Below, piece after piece: positions 22,801 through 33,060 of a stretch of 64,000 nt of DNA; position 1 is the first letter of the stretch; each line of letters starts with the position of its first letter. The notes below the pieces were generated by a model, which saw only the letters and a list, made by a program, of their open reading frames with translations, searched no databases and had not been told where the DNA came from. This DNA comes from Anisodus tanguticus (lineage: Eukaryota > Streptophyta > Magnoliopsida > Solanales > Solanaceae). The position numbers and the translations under genes were made by a program. The stretch covers positions 20,628,501 to 20,692,500 of the forward strand of contig CM067559.1 of NCBI GenBank assembly GCA_034509755.1. The letters are read 5' to 3'.

Positions 22801-23967
22801 GTTTAGTAATATTTGACTATAAAGTATTTAACGGAAACCAATGCAATTACTGTTACCTATTTCAGGAAACAAATGTAGTTTCTGGTTTCCAGATCCTAAA
22901 TTGTGCATTCTTCATGTGGATTGTCCCTTTTCTCTAGGATGTCAGCTTTTAGATGTTCCTGAATACTTTGATTTGCTAATTCTACTCGAGCTCTTTATCT
23001 CTTTTGCATATTATACATGTCCTGAACATGTTAAACATTATGCGAACAGCTATCTTCAGCAGGTGGAAGACTAGTAATAGCAAGTGATGGTGTCTGGGAT
23101 GCTTTGTCTGCAGAAGTGGCTGTAGAATGTTGCCGCGGAATGCTTCCAGATGCTGCAGCTTCTCAAATTGTTAAGGTAAGATCATTACTCCGTGTAGGTT
23201 AATTTATGATGTTATTTACTTGATTTAGTTTTCTTATTATCTATTCTCATCTCTTTTCTCCAATTTGCAGGAAGCCGTGCAGCCAAAGGGGATTCGAGAT
23301 GACACAACCTGTATTGTGGTTGACGTACAGCCATCAGAAAAGGCAAATCCTCCCCAGCCACCACCCAAAAAGTCAGGGAAAAAAGTGTTCAAGTCTATAT
23401 TCCGCAAAAAAGCTTATGAGTCATCGTCTAATGCTGAGAGAGATTATGATGAACCAGATGTGGTTGAAGAACTATTTGAGGAAGGATCTGCATCACTTTC
23501 TGACAGGTCTGTGTCATGCTAAGTGTTCTGATATGCCAATTTCGTTGCTATATGCACGTGATGTCTGATGCATTCACTGTCACATAGAGTATACCTTTTA
23601 CATAGTGTTGTGGTGTACAAGTGTTCATATTTGCTATCCTCATATGACTGCAGGTTAGACGCTAAGTATCCAGTTTGCAACATGTTTAAGTTATTCATGT
23701 GTGCCGTCTGTCAAGTAGAAATAAAGCCTGGAGAAGGTATTTCAATACACGCTGGGTCCTCAAATACAAGAAACTTTCGTCCATGGGATGGCCCTTTTCT
23801 TTGCTCAAGCTGCCAAGAGAAGAAAGAAGCCATGGAAGGAAAAAGACCTTCTGGAAGTAAGAAGACGTATTTTCTGCACAAATGATACTCTTCTTCCATA
23901 AAGATAACTGATCATCCTTTTTTTTGTTACTTCTGCAGATGGAAGATATAATAGTGACAGCGACTAG
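19810..23967 (+). CDS. Protein phosphatase 2C, nine exons, 429 aa
   Basis: Exons: 19810-20007, 20520-20691, 21449-21602, 21695-21758, 22064-22171, 23050-23175, 23271-23506, 23654-23856, 23939-23967. All junctions are GT-AG and the frame stays open to TAG. It is a metal-dependent Ser/Thr phosphatase; motifs are FDGHNG (68-73), SGTTVTF (127-133), SVGDSR (145-150), SADH (164-167), CLSRSIGD (208-215), ASDGVWD (243-249) and the metal-site RDDT (283-286). A proline/lysine-rich linker (301-321, KKVFKSIFRKK) leads to a C-terminal pair of CxxC motifs (C369/C372 and C403/C406), possibly a zinc ribbon. No signal peptide or membrane span is visible, so it is probably cytosolic or nuclear. N-terminus and tail recall the Arabidopsis At1g09160/At1g47380 group. 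The start is supported by the conserved-looking HQTVPLSVLLKREL just after Met. It is the only intact host gene seen; substrates are unknown. Confidence 0.95.
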
Positions 23968-24430
23968 TTAACCCCCACATGCAACTACCAATTACTTCAC
24001 CGATGATTATAGTTGGCACTTCCAGCAATCGTTGAATGAACATTCCTTCTGTTTCAGTAAACAAATAGATGATTGCTTCTGTGGCATCGCAAATACAAGC
24101 GCCAGTCATTCGGCTTTGCCTCTTTTAGGTCAAAAGCTGGGGAGTGACAACTGCCTTAGTAAATTGCAGAGCCACTTTCTAAAAGGGGTTCACATTTCAA
24201 GTACATATCTCCCCAGCTGGAGGTGATAGTACTATGGAAACTTAAGACCATATACTGATTCTTTTTCCCTGTGTAGAATTAATAGTGAGTGAAAGGCATT
24301 GTTCAGTGTAACTTTATTTAGCTAGTAAGATTGATCAGGACTGTTAGGTGGTCTTTTCTTTTTTCCTCCCTTCTCCTCCCCGATAGGATAAAGTTCTTGT
24401 ATCATTAATTAATTCATTTCTGCTTATGAA
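23968..24430 (+). other. 3' UTR of PP2C gene (approximate)
   Basis: Non-coding sequence follows the TAG at 23965-23967. Possible poly(A) signals occur near AATTAATTCATTTC (24409-24422), just before an A-run at 24427. The true end is not determinable. Confidence 0.45.
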
Positions 24431-25018
24431 AAAAAAACAAAAATCAGAATGATATCTCAACTCCCCTCCCGTCTTTTTGGGCCTTTTAAAAAAAGACATG
24501 AAATTTTTGTATTTCTATCTGATCATTTAATCCTCCCTATGAGGTAGTATTGAATGTACATCACTCTATTTGTTTTGCATGCCATTTCACCTCTTTTATT
24601 TAGACTACCTTTAGTGAAATTTCTATAAAGTCTGGTTTATTGTGTAACAAAAGTGACCATATATCTAAACAACATCACTGATGATCTTCTTGGGATGAAA
24701 TGGCTTTTTCATTTGTGAAATCACATTCTTTCATATGATATCCCAGAATACATATCGTCTTATGGCCTTCCTCACCCGTCCGGTTCCCGGCTTTTGAATT
24801 CCATTAAATTTGTGTGAAATTGGCAAATAGCGTCCTTTTAACACATGCTATCAAAATTACCCACCAATTTAAAAGTTAATAACATCTAACCACTTTTTAC
24901 ACTTCTTACTTAAAACATTGAACAACTCCAATACATTATGCTGGAATTTAAACTTTTTACCAGTGAAATCGCAGCAAACTGTACTAGAGTTTAAAAATCA
25001 ACTACAAGTATGCTGAAG
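24431..25018. other. Non-coding region with degenerate short repeats
   Basis: No gene is supported. From about 24900 the pattern AACTCCA...ATGCTGGAATTTAAAC appears, related to the palindromic units found beyond element B (32876-33030). Confidence 0.5.
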
Positions 25019-25135
25019 ACTGATAGGATAATTGCCTTCCAAGAAATAGACCCGGGTTCAACTCCGGCAGATACAACACATATGTTTTTCCCAGATCCCA
25101 CTTTGTGAGATTTTACTCAGTATGTTGTTGTTGTG
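25019..25135 (+). mobile_element. 5'-truncated Au-like SINE
   Basis: GGGTTCAACTCCGGC resembles a B-box region. It is followed by CCCAGATCCCACTTTGTGAG, ATTTTACTCAGTATG and TTGTTGTTG, the Au-type order. An 8-bp direct repeat TGCTGAAG flanks it (25011-25018 and 25136-25143). Confidence 0.65.
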
Positions 25136-25660
25136 TGCTGAAGTTTAGAACTTTTATAAGTGAAATTCCAACATATTGTGCTCGGAGTTCCAACCTGATT
25201 CTTAAAACAAAATTCCATGCTGCCATATTCAAAAATCTATGGAGATCGCCTGTGTTCAAAAGCTTACAAAAAAAAAACATAATGATTTAAATATAGGTAT
25301 GAGATACATAAGAGACCCTACTCAAAATTCCAGTCGTACAACAACTTCATTGATATTTCCCAAACATTTCGAATTCAAGTTATAGACATGGGCACTCCAA
25401 TTTACAACCCATAATTAAATCCGACTCAACGTAAAGAAATTCTATTGTTGTAGTGCCATAATCATTTAAGTAATATCTAGTGTTCGATTTCAAAGTTGTA
25501 CTTGTTTGAATAATGAACTCAAAGTTGCAGAAACAAGGTATCATGAGAACTTGCTTTCGCACCAGCAATGACGAAGCAATTCGATTTTGCAATCAGGAAT
25601 CATTTTTTGCAACTAAGAAACTCCAAGGAATCATTCCTGGAGAGTTTGAACTGAAAATGG
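25136..25660. other. Left flank of element B, non-coding
   Basis: Short frames here lack recognisable domains. Short inverted motifs such as GGAATCATTCC (25628-25638) match the repeat family on the right flank of element B. Confidence 0.5.
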
Positions 25661-26712
25661 TGTTGGAAATTTGCCTTTGGCGGGAGTTGCGACCGACCAA
25701 CTTTAACGGCTTAAACACTAGTGTTACGTATGTTGGAGAATCCGGTTCTTCACACATGCATGATCTACTAAGTACGTAGATAACTGTAGGGCCAAGAATT
25801 GTCAAATTTCATTGAGAAATGAAAGAGATATTGGTCCACGAAGTGAGGTGTTTGAAGCATGGAAAGTGTGGTATTGTGTTCAATTCTCCCTCATCGGTAG
25901 AGGAAGAAAGAATTGTTGTGTATATAAGACTCAAAATTGGTTTGGGGTTTGGGACCCCAAGGGGTATCCCATGTGTTTAAAGGAGGGAGGACCTAGATGT
26001 ACTTCGGTTCGAGGAAAGCCCACACGCGCGCCGCCGCCGCCCGTCCGGTCCGGGTCACGGGATATTATCTTTTTTGGGCCAGAGAACTTTGCTAGAAGTA
26101 CAGTTTGATCCCAGAAGTTTCATATGTACAGTTTGGACCAAAATTCTTTCAGATGTACAGTTTGGTCCCTGAAGTTTCCAGAAAGTCAGAATTTGGACAA
26201 TCAAAGTTAAACGCTAGCACTCAATTCAACCATTTATTTTGGCTGAATTACTCCTCCTATAATGGCCAATCCGTTGGTGTCTTCCACCATTTATTTTGGT
26301 GGCTTTACTACCTCCATAATGGCCATTATTTGGCCAATAATGGCTGTTATGGAGGCAGTTAAACAGTCCCTCCCTCACCTATATAAACACCCCTTCTACC
26401 ATTGTTGAGGAACACTAATAACATTTACAACACACGAAAATACACAAGCAAAACAGTTTCTTCCTACAACTTTCAAGCATCATTTCATTGCTCAATATTC
26501 TTCACGATAGCTCTTGAGTTTCCTTTTCTCAAGTGTTCAATTGCTGTTTTATCTTGGGAGACAAATTGTCTAGGACGTATAAAGGATACATACGGGGCAA
26601 TATTGTCTTAAGGATAGAGTGCCACACTCGACTCAGCAAACAAAAACAGTTTCCACTTTTTCTTCTTCAACAAAATTGTAATTTCAGTTTTGTTGTTCTA
26701 TTGTAATTTTCA
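25661..26712 (+). repeat. 5' LTR of element B
   Basis: It matches 31636-32694 nearly throughout, including TGTTGGAAATTTGC and ACAAAATTGTAATTTCAG. It contains a GC-rich stretch (26020-26060), an iterated ATGTACAGTTTGG block (26096-26190), and a near-palindrome around TTGGCCAA (about 26318-26338). The 3' boundary is inferred from where the two LTRs diverge. Confidence 0.9.
26380..26388 (+). promoter_or_regulatory. Probable LTR TATA box
   Basis: TATATAAAC lies in a CT-rich context, about 330 bp before the LTR end. The same sequence recurs at 32362-32370 in the 3' LTR. It is the best candidate core promoter of element B. Confidence 0.65.
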
Positions 26713-26812
26713 GTTATTGAATTACTTTGCAGTTACTTGTAATTCCCGTTTCCTGCAACCTTTGTAATATCCAACAACTTAAGACAATATTTGTTTACTG
26801 TAACTGCTATAA

Positions 26813-27938
26813 CATGGCTGGAAATATGACCGATGTTGCTGCTACTGTTGCTGCCTCTCGAGGCAACGTTGCTGCCTTCCCCGCCATTGCCGCTATCGGC
26901 CAAGGCGCAACACCGCCGCCTTCACTCGCTCGTCTGCGCATCGTTGCTACTATTCAAGGTAGTAACACCGCTGCCTTCCCGACTGCTGGAGCTCCACCTT
27001 CTTCATCACACCACCATGATGGCCCTGAAAAATTTATGGGATCAGAATTTAAGAGATGGCAACAAAAGATGCTATTTTACTTAACAGTTATGGGCATGGC
27101 CCGGTTCCTTACGGAAGATCCTCCACAAGCTGGAGATGAAATGGACTTTTCGCCTGCTGAAACGGGTGAAGGGGGCCTTGGTATCCATGTCGTTAACGGC
27201 ATGAAGATGGTTCGTGATGCGTGGAATCATAGCGATTTCATGTTCAAGAACTATATACTGAACTGCTTGACAGACCCTACCTACACGGTCTATTGCACCG
27301 TTGGCACTGCCAAAGAGCTGTGGGAAAAACTGCAAAAGAAGTACAACGCACAAGATGCGGGTACTAAGAAGTTCATCGTTGGGAAATTTCTAAAATTCCA
27401 AATGGTGGACAGCAAGACAGTGATGTCCCAACTCCAGGAATTCCAGATGATATACATCACCTGGATTTGGAAGGACTGAAACCAAACGAGCAGTTTTTGG
27501 TTGCATCGCTGATTGAAAAGTTACCTCATTCGTGGAATGAGTTACTTGAAACTCAAGACAAAGGAGATGACCTTTGAAGAGCTTGTTATCAAACTGCAAA
27601 TCCAGGAAGATAATAAGAAGACCTTGCCAAGGGGTAGACAACATGCTGAGGCGAAGGCGAATCTGGCTGAGACCAAAGGGAACTCAAGCAAGAAGCGGAA
27701 GTTCCAGAAAGACGGCAAAGCCCCCGCAGCAGAGATGTTCAGAGGTAATTGTCATCACTGTGGGAAACCTGGTCATAGGATCAAGGAATGCCGCAAGCTC
27801 AAGACTGAGCAACAGCAGAAATCTAAGTCTAAAGGCAAGGCGCAAGAAAACGTCGTCAAGGACACGCTCCTGGATAACATGATCGAGGAATTCTCAGCAG
27901 TGGTGCTAGAAGCCAACTTGGTTGAGAATCTGATGCAG
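26813..27938 (+). pseudogene. Gag of element B with two frame breaks
   Basis: The ATG at 26813 gives an Ala-rich N-terminus, then KFMGSEFKRWQQKMLFYLT, YILNCLTDPTY and AKELWEKLQKKY. A shift near 27448 moves the expected HHLDLEGLKPNEQFLVASLI block into another frame, and a second shift near 27567 returns to the first frame at FEELVIKLQIQED. A single zinc knuckle CHHCGKPGHRIKEC (27753-27794) follows. TGA at 27939 stops it just before the protease. The protein would be capsid plus nucleocapsid. The two breaks compensate, so only about 40 residues are scrambled. Confidence 0.88.
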
Positions 27939-27941
27939 TGA

Positions 27942-28111
27942 TGGATGGACACAGGTGCTACTAGGCACATCTGTTCCAACAAAGATGCCTTCTCCACGTA
28001 CACTCCAGTCGCTGACAAGAAGCTGTTCATGGGCAACAACACTTCTTCTGACGTTTGGGGGTTGGAAAGGTGGTCCGAAGATGACTTCGGCAAGGAACTT
28101 ACTCGAAGGAA
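27942..28111 (+). pseudogene. Protease region of element B
   Basis: Directly after the TGA the same frame reads WMDTGATRHIC, with catalytic Asp at codon 27948. The frame is then lost near 28060, before the gag-pre-integrase region. The order and motif are those of the copia aspartic protease. Confidence 0.8.
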
Positions 28112-29074
28112 GTGATGCACGTCCCAGAGATTAGAAGAAATTTAATTTCTGGACCTTTATTGGTTAATGCTGGTTTTAGGCTAGTGTTTGAATCCAATAA
28201 GTTTGTACTCACTAAAAATGGCACATTTGTGGGGAGGGGCTTCGTCTGTGAAGGCCTCTTCAAAGTGAATGCCATGTCTGTATTGTGTCAAGAAAATAAA
28301 GTTGAACCTTCTTCTTATTTGCTTGAGTCTTCTAATTTATGGCATCATAGATTAGGACATGTTAACTACAAGTCTATTCAAAGGCTGGTAAAGATGGAGT
28401 TGTTGCCGTCTATCGACGTAAACCCTCAACATAAATGTGAGGTGTGCGTAGAGGCAAAACTCACCAAGCTTCCTTTTCGATCCGTCGAAAGGAATACCGC
28501 TCATCTAGAACTTATTCACACAAATATATGTGATTTGAAGTTTGCACAAACTAGAGGGGGGAACAAGTACTTTGTGACATTTATAGATAATAGCACAAGG
28601 TATTGTTACCTTTACTTGTTGAAAAGTAAGGATGAAGCCTTTGAAGCGTTCCGACGTTACAAAGCAGAAGTTGAGAATCAACTTAGCCTACGGATTAAAT
28701 CCATTCGTAGCGATATAGAGGGAGAATATGTAGCGCCATTTGAGGAATACTGTGCCCAAGAAGGCATTATTCATCAAACGACGGCTCCATACTCACCTCA
28801 ATCAAACGGTGTGGCGGAACGTAAGAACCGCACATTAAAGGAAATGATGAATGCCTTGCTTATCAATTCCGGTCTTCCCCAAAACATGTGGGGAGAAGCC
28901 GTCCTTACCGCTAATACGATTCTTAACAGGGTCCCACATAAGGTAAGGACAAAACTCCATATGAATCATGGAAGGGAAAGAAACCCACCTACAAATATTT
29001 TAAGGTGTGGGGTTGTCTGGCAAAGGTTGAAGTACCCAAGCCAAAGCAGGTCAAGATTGGGCCTAAGACTGTAG
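28112..29074 (+). pseudogene. Gag-pre-integrase and integrase core of element B
   Basis: The 320-codon frame starts VPEIRRNLISGPLL. It has LWHHRLGHVNYKSIQRL and CEVCVEAK (zinc-binding domain), then YFVTFIDNSTRYCYLYLL, IRSDIEGEYV and PYSPQSNGVAERKNRT, the integrase core with the last D and the E in place. In HTNICDLK the usual first Asp block reads NICD. A frameshift near 28960-29010 passes reading to the RT frame. It would integrate the cDNA. Confidence 0.88.
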
Positions 29075-30999
29075 ATTGCATATTCATCGGATATGCAAAT
29101 AACAGTAGTGCTTATCGCTTCTTAGTGCATAAGTCAGATATTCCAGATATCCATGAGGGTACAATAATGGAATCAAGGAATGCTCTATTCTTTGAAAGTA
29201 CCTTTCCTAGAAAGAAAAAAGACATAACCTCTCGCAAACGAAGTTATGCACAAAGCTCTCAAGAACCGGGAGTCCTTGACTGCCCGGATCTGAATGGTTT
29301 AGATCTAGCGAATCTCGAGGTGGCTGAACATCCGGAATCTAGTGTTCCAGATTCTCAGAATCTGGAGACTCCAGAGATGGATCTAAGGCGAAGTAAGAGG
29401 GCCAGGAAGGATAAATCCTTCGGTCCTGACTTTGTAGCTTATATGGTTAATGATGAACCAAGGACAATTGCTCAGGCGTTGTCAACTCCAAAAGCACCGC
29501 TCTGGAAAGAAGCTATTGAGAGTGAAATAGGCTCTATTCTGCATAACCATACGTGGGAGTTGGTTGATCTTTCTCCGGGAAATAAACCGTTGGGGTGTAA
29601 GCGGATACTCAAACGGAAATACAAAGCAGATGGGTCTATAGACAAGTACAAAGCCAGGTTGGTAGTCAAGGGCTATCGGCAGACAAAAGGCTTTGACTAC
29701 TTTGATACCTACTCCCCGGTATCCCAGATGACATCCATATGGGTATTTATTGCGATCGCAGCTTTGCGTGACCTTGAGATACAGCAGATGGATGTTAAGA
29801 CAGCCTTCCTAAACGGTGATTTGGAAGAAGAAATTTATATGGACCAACCCGAGGGGTATGTGGTTCAAGGGCAAGAGAAGAAAGTCTGTCGACTTGTCAA
29901 ATCTCTGTACGGGCTGAAACAAGCCCCGAAGCAATGGCACAAAAAATTTGATAGTACTCTACTATCGAAGGGTTTCGCCATTAATGAGTATGATAAATGT
30001 GTCTACACGAAAGGTAACTCTGACTCGTTTGTTATGATATGCCTGTATGTAGACGACATGTTAATCACAGGAAGCAGTCCTAGGGTAATCCTAGAGACTA
30101 AGAACATGTTGAAACAATGCTTCGACATGAAGGATATGGGTATCGCAGATGTCATCTTAGGGATTAAAATCTCTAAGACGTCTGACGGACTGGTCTTATC
30201 TCAGTCTCACTACATCGAGGATGTTTTGAGAAAGTTCAAGATGTTAGACAGTTCACCGATAACGTCACCAATGGATACAAATCAAAAGCTTGATAAAAAT
30301 CTTGGTGCACCTGTATACCAAGAGCGATATGCACAGGTGATCGGTAGTTTGATGTATATAACAAACTGCACCCGACCTGATATTGCTTACGCAGTCAATA
30401 AGTTGGCTAGGTTCACCCGTAATCTGAGTGATAATCAATGGAATGCGTTGAATCGGGTATTACAATACCTGAAATACATGTTAAATTACGGGTTACACTA
30501 TTCGAGATATCCAGCTGTACTAGAGGGGTATAATGATGCAAACTGGATATCTGATATAGAGAACACCAAGTCCACCAGTGGGTATGTATTTACAATTGGT
30601 GGTGGGGCTGTGTCTTGGAAATCCTCTAAGCAAACTTGCATCGCCCGATCCACGATGGAATCGGAGTTTATCGCTTTAGACAAAGTAGGAGAAGAAGAAG
30701 TCGAGTGGCTTCATGACTTCTTAGAGGATGTTCCGTGTTGGAACAAACCCGTACCTTCGGTAATGATCCACTGCGACAGTCAGTCGGCTCTAGGAAGGGC
30801 ACGGAATGCTATGTACAACGGCAAGTCTCGTCATATTCGACAGAGGCATAAGACCGTTAGGCAACTGATCACCACAGGTATAATATCCATTGATTACATT
30901 AAGTCAAAGGATAATATAGCAGACCCATTGACAAAGGGCTTACCCAAAGATCAGATGACTTGCCTGTCTAGGGGAATGGGCTTAAAATCCAAAATATAA
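29005..30999 (+). CDS. Integrase tail, reverse transcriptase and RNase H of element B
   Basis: A single open frame of 664 codons is present; the first in-frame ATG may not be a true start, because the frame continues a Gag-Pol polyprotein. Blocks in order: VWGCLAKV-type integrase tail (MWGCLAKVEVPKPKQ), acidic linker, RT entry (LWKEAIESEIGSI, TWELVDL), QMDVKTAFLNGDLEEEIYM, SLYGLKQAP, catalytic LYVDDMLITG (about 30043-30066) and LGIKI. RNase H follows with DANWISD, KSTSGYVF, ARSTMESEFIAL, HCDSQSAL, RHIRQRHK and DNIADPLTKGL. All recognisable catalytic residues are present, so this part looks intact although its gag-protease partner is broken. Confidence 0.93.
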   Translation: MWGCLAKVEVPKPKQVKIGPKTVDCIFIGYANNSSAYRFLVHKSDIPDIHEGTIMESRNALFFESTFPRKKKDITSRKRSYAQSSQEPGVLDCPDLNGLDLANLEVAEHPESSVPDSQNLETPEMDLRRSKRARKDKSFGPDFVAYMVNDEPRTIAQALSTPKAPLWKEAIESEIGSILHNHTWELVDLSPGNKPLGCKRILKRKYKADGSIDKYKARLVVKGYRQTKGFDYFDTYSPVSQMTSIWVFIAIAALRDLEIQQMDVKTAFLNGDLEEEIYMDQPEGYVVQGQEKKVCRLVKSLYGLKQAPKQWHKKFDSTLLSKGFAINEYDKCVYTKGNSDSFVMICLYVDDMLITGSSPRVILETKNMLKQCFDMKDMGIADVILGIKISKTSDGLVLSQSHYIEDVLRKFKMLDSSPITSPMDTNQKLDKNLGAPVYQERYAQVIGSLMYITNCTRPDIAYAVNKLARFTRNLSDNQWNALNRVLQYLKYMLNYGLHYSRYPAVLEGYNDANWISDIENTKSTSGYVFTIGGGAVSWKSSKQTCIARSTMESEFIALDKVGEEEVEWLHDFLEDVPCWNKPVPSVMIHCDSQSALGRARNAMYNGKSRHIRQRHKTVRQLITTGIISIDYIKSKDNIADPLTKGLPKDQMTCLSRGMGLKSKI

Positions 31000-31635
31000 G
31001 GACTAATACAGCGGTAACCCAACCTTACTAACTGGAGATCCCAGTAATTTGGTTCAATGGGAAAACTAAGTTGTAAAGGTTCAGTTGATCGCTTCGGTGG
31101 AAGTATGAGCACTTCGGATAGTGATTTCTGAAAAGAAACACCAAATCCTAAGCCGTTCTCGTGATAGACGTTAAGTGCTATCTGTAGTATGGGTAAAGGT
31201 TAAGTTTTCAAAACCAGTAATGATCCTCAATAGTTGAGGTTATATTTTGGAAAACTTTTAATGGTTCCTAACACTTGTGAAATGGGGTATAGCAGGATAC
31301 CTTGTAGGAGACCACCTATTTAAGTGCGAGGACGGGCCGCCTCAAAATGAACGCACTTAAGAATCCAAGACGTTGTCCATGGCCAAAACGGACAAAATAT
31401 TATGAAGAAGAGAGTAAGGGAATTTGTTGTGTTGGTACCATTGACTTGGCTTACACTAAACACTGACGGTTCAAGACATCACGTTCACCGCGCAGTAAGT
31501 AAGTCCGATGGTATTCAACTATGGAAGGTTCAAAGCTGAAGCTACCTCTCCTTATGCAACATCGGTCCGCTGAAATATTGCTGAAAATGGAAAAGACACC
31601 ATGTGAGTGCGTCAAAATCTCTTTCAAGAGGGGAT
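31000..31635 (+). other. 3' untranslated region and polypurine tract of element B
   Basis: About 620 bp separate the RNase H stop from the 3' LTR, with no open frame of note. TCAAGAGGGGAT (31624-31635) just before TGTTGG is the polypurine tract expected to prime plus-strand DNA. Confidence 0.75.
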
Positions 31636-32694
31636 TGTTGGAAATTTGCTTTTGGCGGGAGTTGCGACCGACCAACTTTAAATGCTTAAACACTAGTGTT
31701 ACGTATGTTGGAGAATCCGGTTCTTCACACATGCATGATCTACTAAGTACGTAGATAACCGTAGGGCCAAGAATCATCAAATTTCATTGAGAAATGAAAG
31801 AGATATTGGTCCACGAAGTGAGGTGTTTGAAGCATGGAAAGTGTGGTATTGTGTTCAATTTTCCCTCATCGGTAGAGGAAGAAAGAATTATTGTGTATAT
31901 AAGACTCAAAATTGGTTTGGGGTTTGGGACCCCAAGGGGTATCCCATGTGTTTAAAGGAGGGAGGACCTAGATGTGCTTCGGTTCGAGGAAAGCGCACAC
32001 GCGCGCCGCCGCCGCCCGCCGGTCCGGTTCCGGGTTCTCGGGCCACGGGCTGTGGGTTGTGGGTCTTCTGATATTATCTTTTTGGGCCAGAGAACTTTGC
32101 TAGAAGTACAATTTGATCCCAGAAGTTTCATATGTATAGTTTGGACCAGAATTCTTTCAGATGTACAGTTTGGTCCCTGAAGTTTCAAGATGTACAGTTT
32201 GGTCCCTGAAGTTTCCAGAAAGTCAGAATTTGGACAGTCAAAGCAGAAACGCCCAGCACTCAATTCAACCATTTATTTTGGTGGCTTTACTACCTCCATA
32301 ATGGCCATTATTTGGCCAATAATGGCTGTTATGGAGGCAGTTAAACAGTCCCTCCCTCACCTATATAAACACCCCTTCTACCATTGTTGAGGAATACTAA
32401 CAACATTTACAACACACAAAAATACACAAGCAAAACAGTTTCTTCCTACAACTGCCAAGCATCATTTCATTGCTCAATATTCTTCACGGTAGCTCTTGAG
32501 TTTCCTTTCCTCAAGTGTTCCATTGCTGTTTTATCTTGGGAGACAAATTATCCAGGACGTATAAAGGATACATACGGGAAAATATTGTCTTAAGGACAGA
32601 GTGCCACACTCGACTCAGCAAACAAAAACAGTTTCCAATTTTTCTTCTTCAACAAAATTGTAATTTCAGTTTTGTTGTTTTATTGTAATTTTCA
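31636..32694 (+). repeat. 3' LTR of element B
   Basis: It aligns with 25661-26712. It carries one more ATGTACAGTTTGGTCCCTG unit (32190) and a longer GC-rich segment near 32020-32070 than its partner. Confidence 0.9.
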
Positions 32695-32697
32695 GTC

Positions 32698-32790
32698 TCC
32701 ATCTTTACCACTAATAGTAATACAATACAAAGGTTGCAGGAAACGGGAATTATAAGTAACTGCAAATTAATTCAATAAATTGTTTAAACT
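32698..32790 (-). mobile_element. Inverted leader fragment of a B-family element
   Basis: The minus-strand reading includes AATTCCCGTTTCCTGCAACC, found in the leader of element B at 26741-26760. It also includes TATTACTATTAGTG, as in the leader of the left-edge fragment, and ends GGTAAAGATG at the position of a gag start. It therefore lies tail to tail with the 3' LTR of element B. Confidence 0.75.
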
Positions 32791-32859
32791 ACAGTAATTG
32801 TTTCTGGAGTTCCAACTACACATTTCAAACTACATAAATAAATCTAGGAGTTTTCTCTC

Positions 32860-33060
32860 ATAAATGTTTGTACTCCATGAATCATTCTTGGAGTTTGAAC
32901 TCCATGTATCGTTCATGGCGTTTAGAACTCCAACAAATTTTCGCATATAAATTATGAAAATTTGAATTACATGAATCATTCATGGAGCTTGAGCTGATAA
33001 AAGTTTGAATTCCATGAATCATATGTAGAGTATGAAACATCAACAAATTGTGTCTGAAGT
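32860..33060. repeat. Degenerate array of short palindromic units
   Basis: CATGAATCATTCATG (32970-32984), a perfect palindrome around a central C, recurs with changes at 32876-32890, 32903-32917 and 33016-33030. Between copies is GGAGTTTGAACTCCA-type sequence. Related motifs occur left of element B. Confidence 0.65.

Larger units (their letters stand above)
25661..32694 (+). mobile_element. Ty1/copia retrotransposon B, near full length
   Basis: Two LTRs of about 1.05 kb (25661-26712 and 31636-32694), both starting TGTTGGAAATTTG, enclose gag, protease, integrase, RT and RNase H in copia order on the plus strand. There is no third ORF. RT-RNase H is one open frame of 664 codons, whereas gag and the protease-integrase junction contain breaks. 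No convincing TSD was found (AATGG at 25656-25660 is not repeated after 32694), and the right end joins an inverted leader fragment. The lineage within Ty1/copia is not resolved. Confidence 0.9.

Noticed and set aside
20692..23049. Extra exons or small genes within the long PP2C introns (for example 21054-21376, 22677-23074)
   Set aside because: Open frames there interrupt the phosphatase motifs, whereas GT-AG splicing around them gives a continuous PP2C protein.
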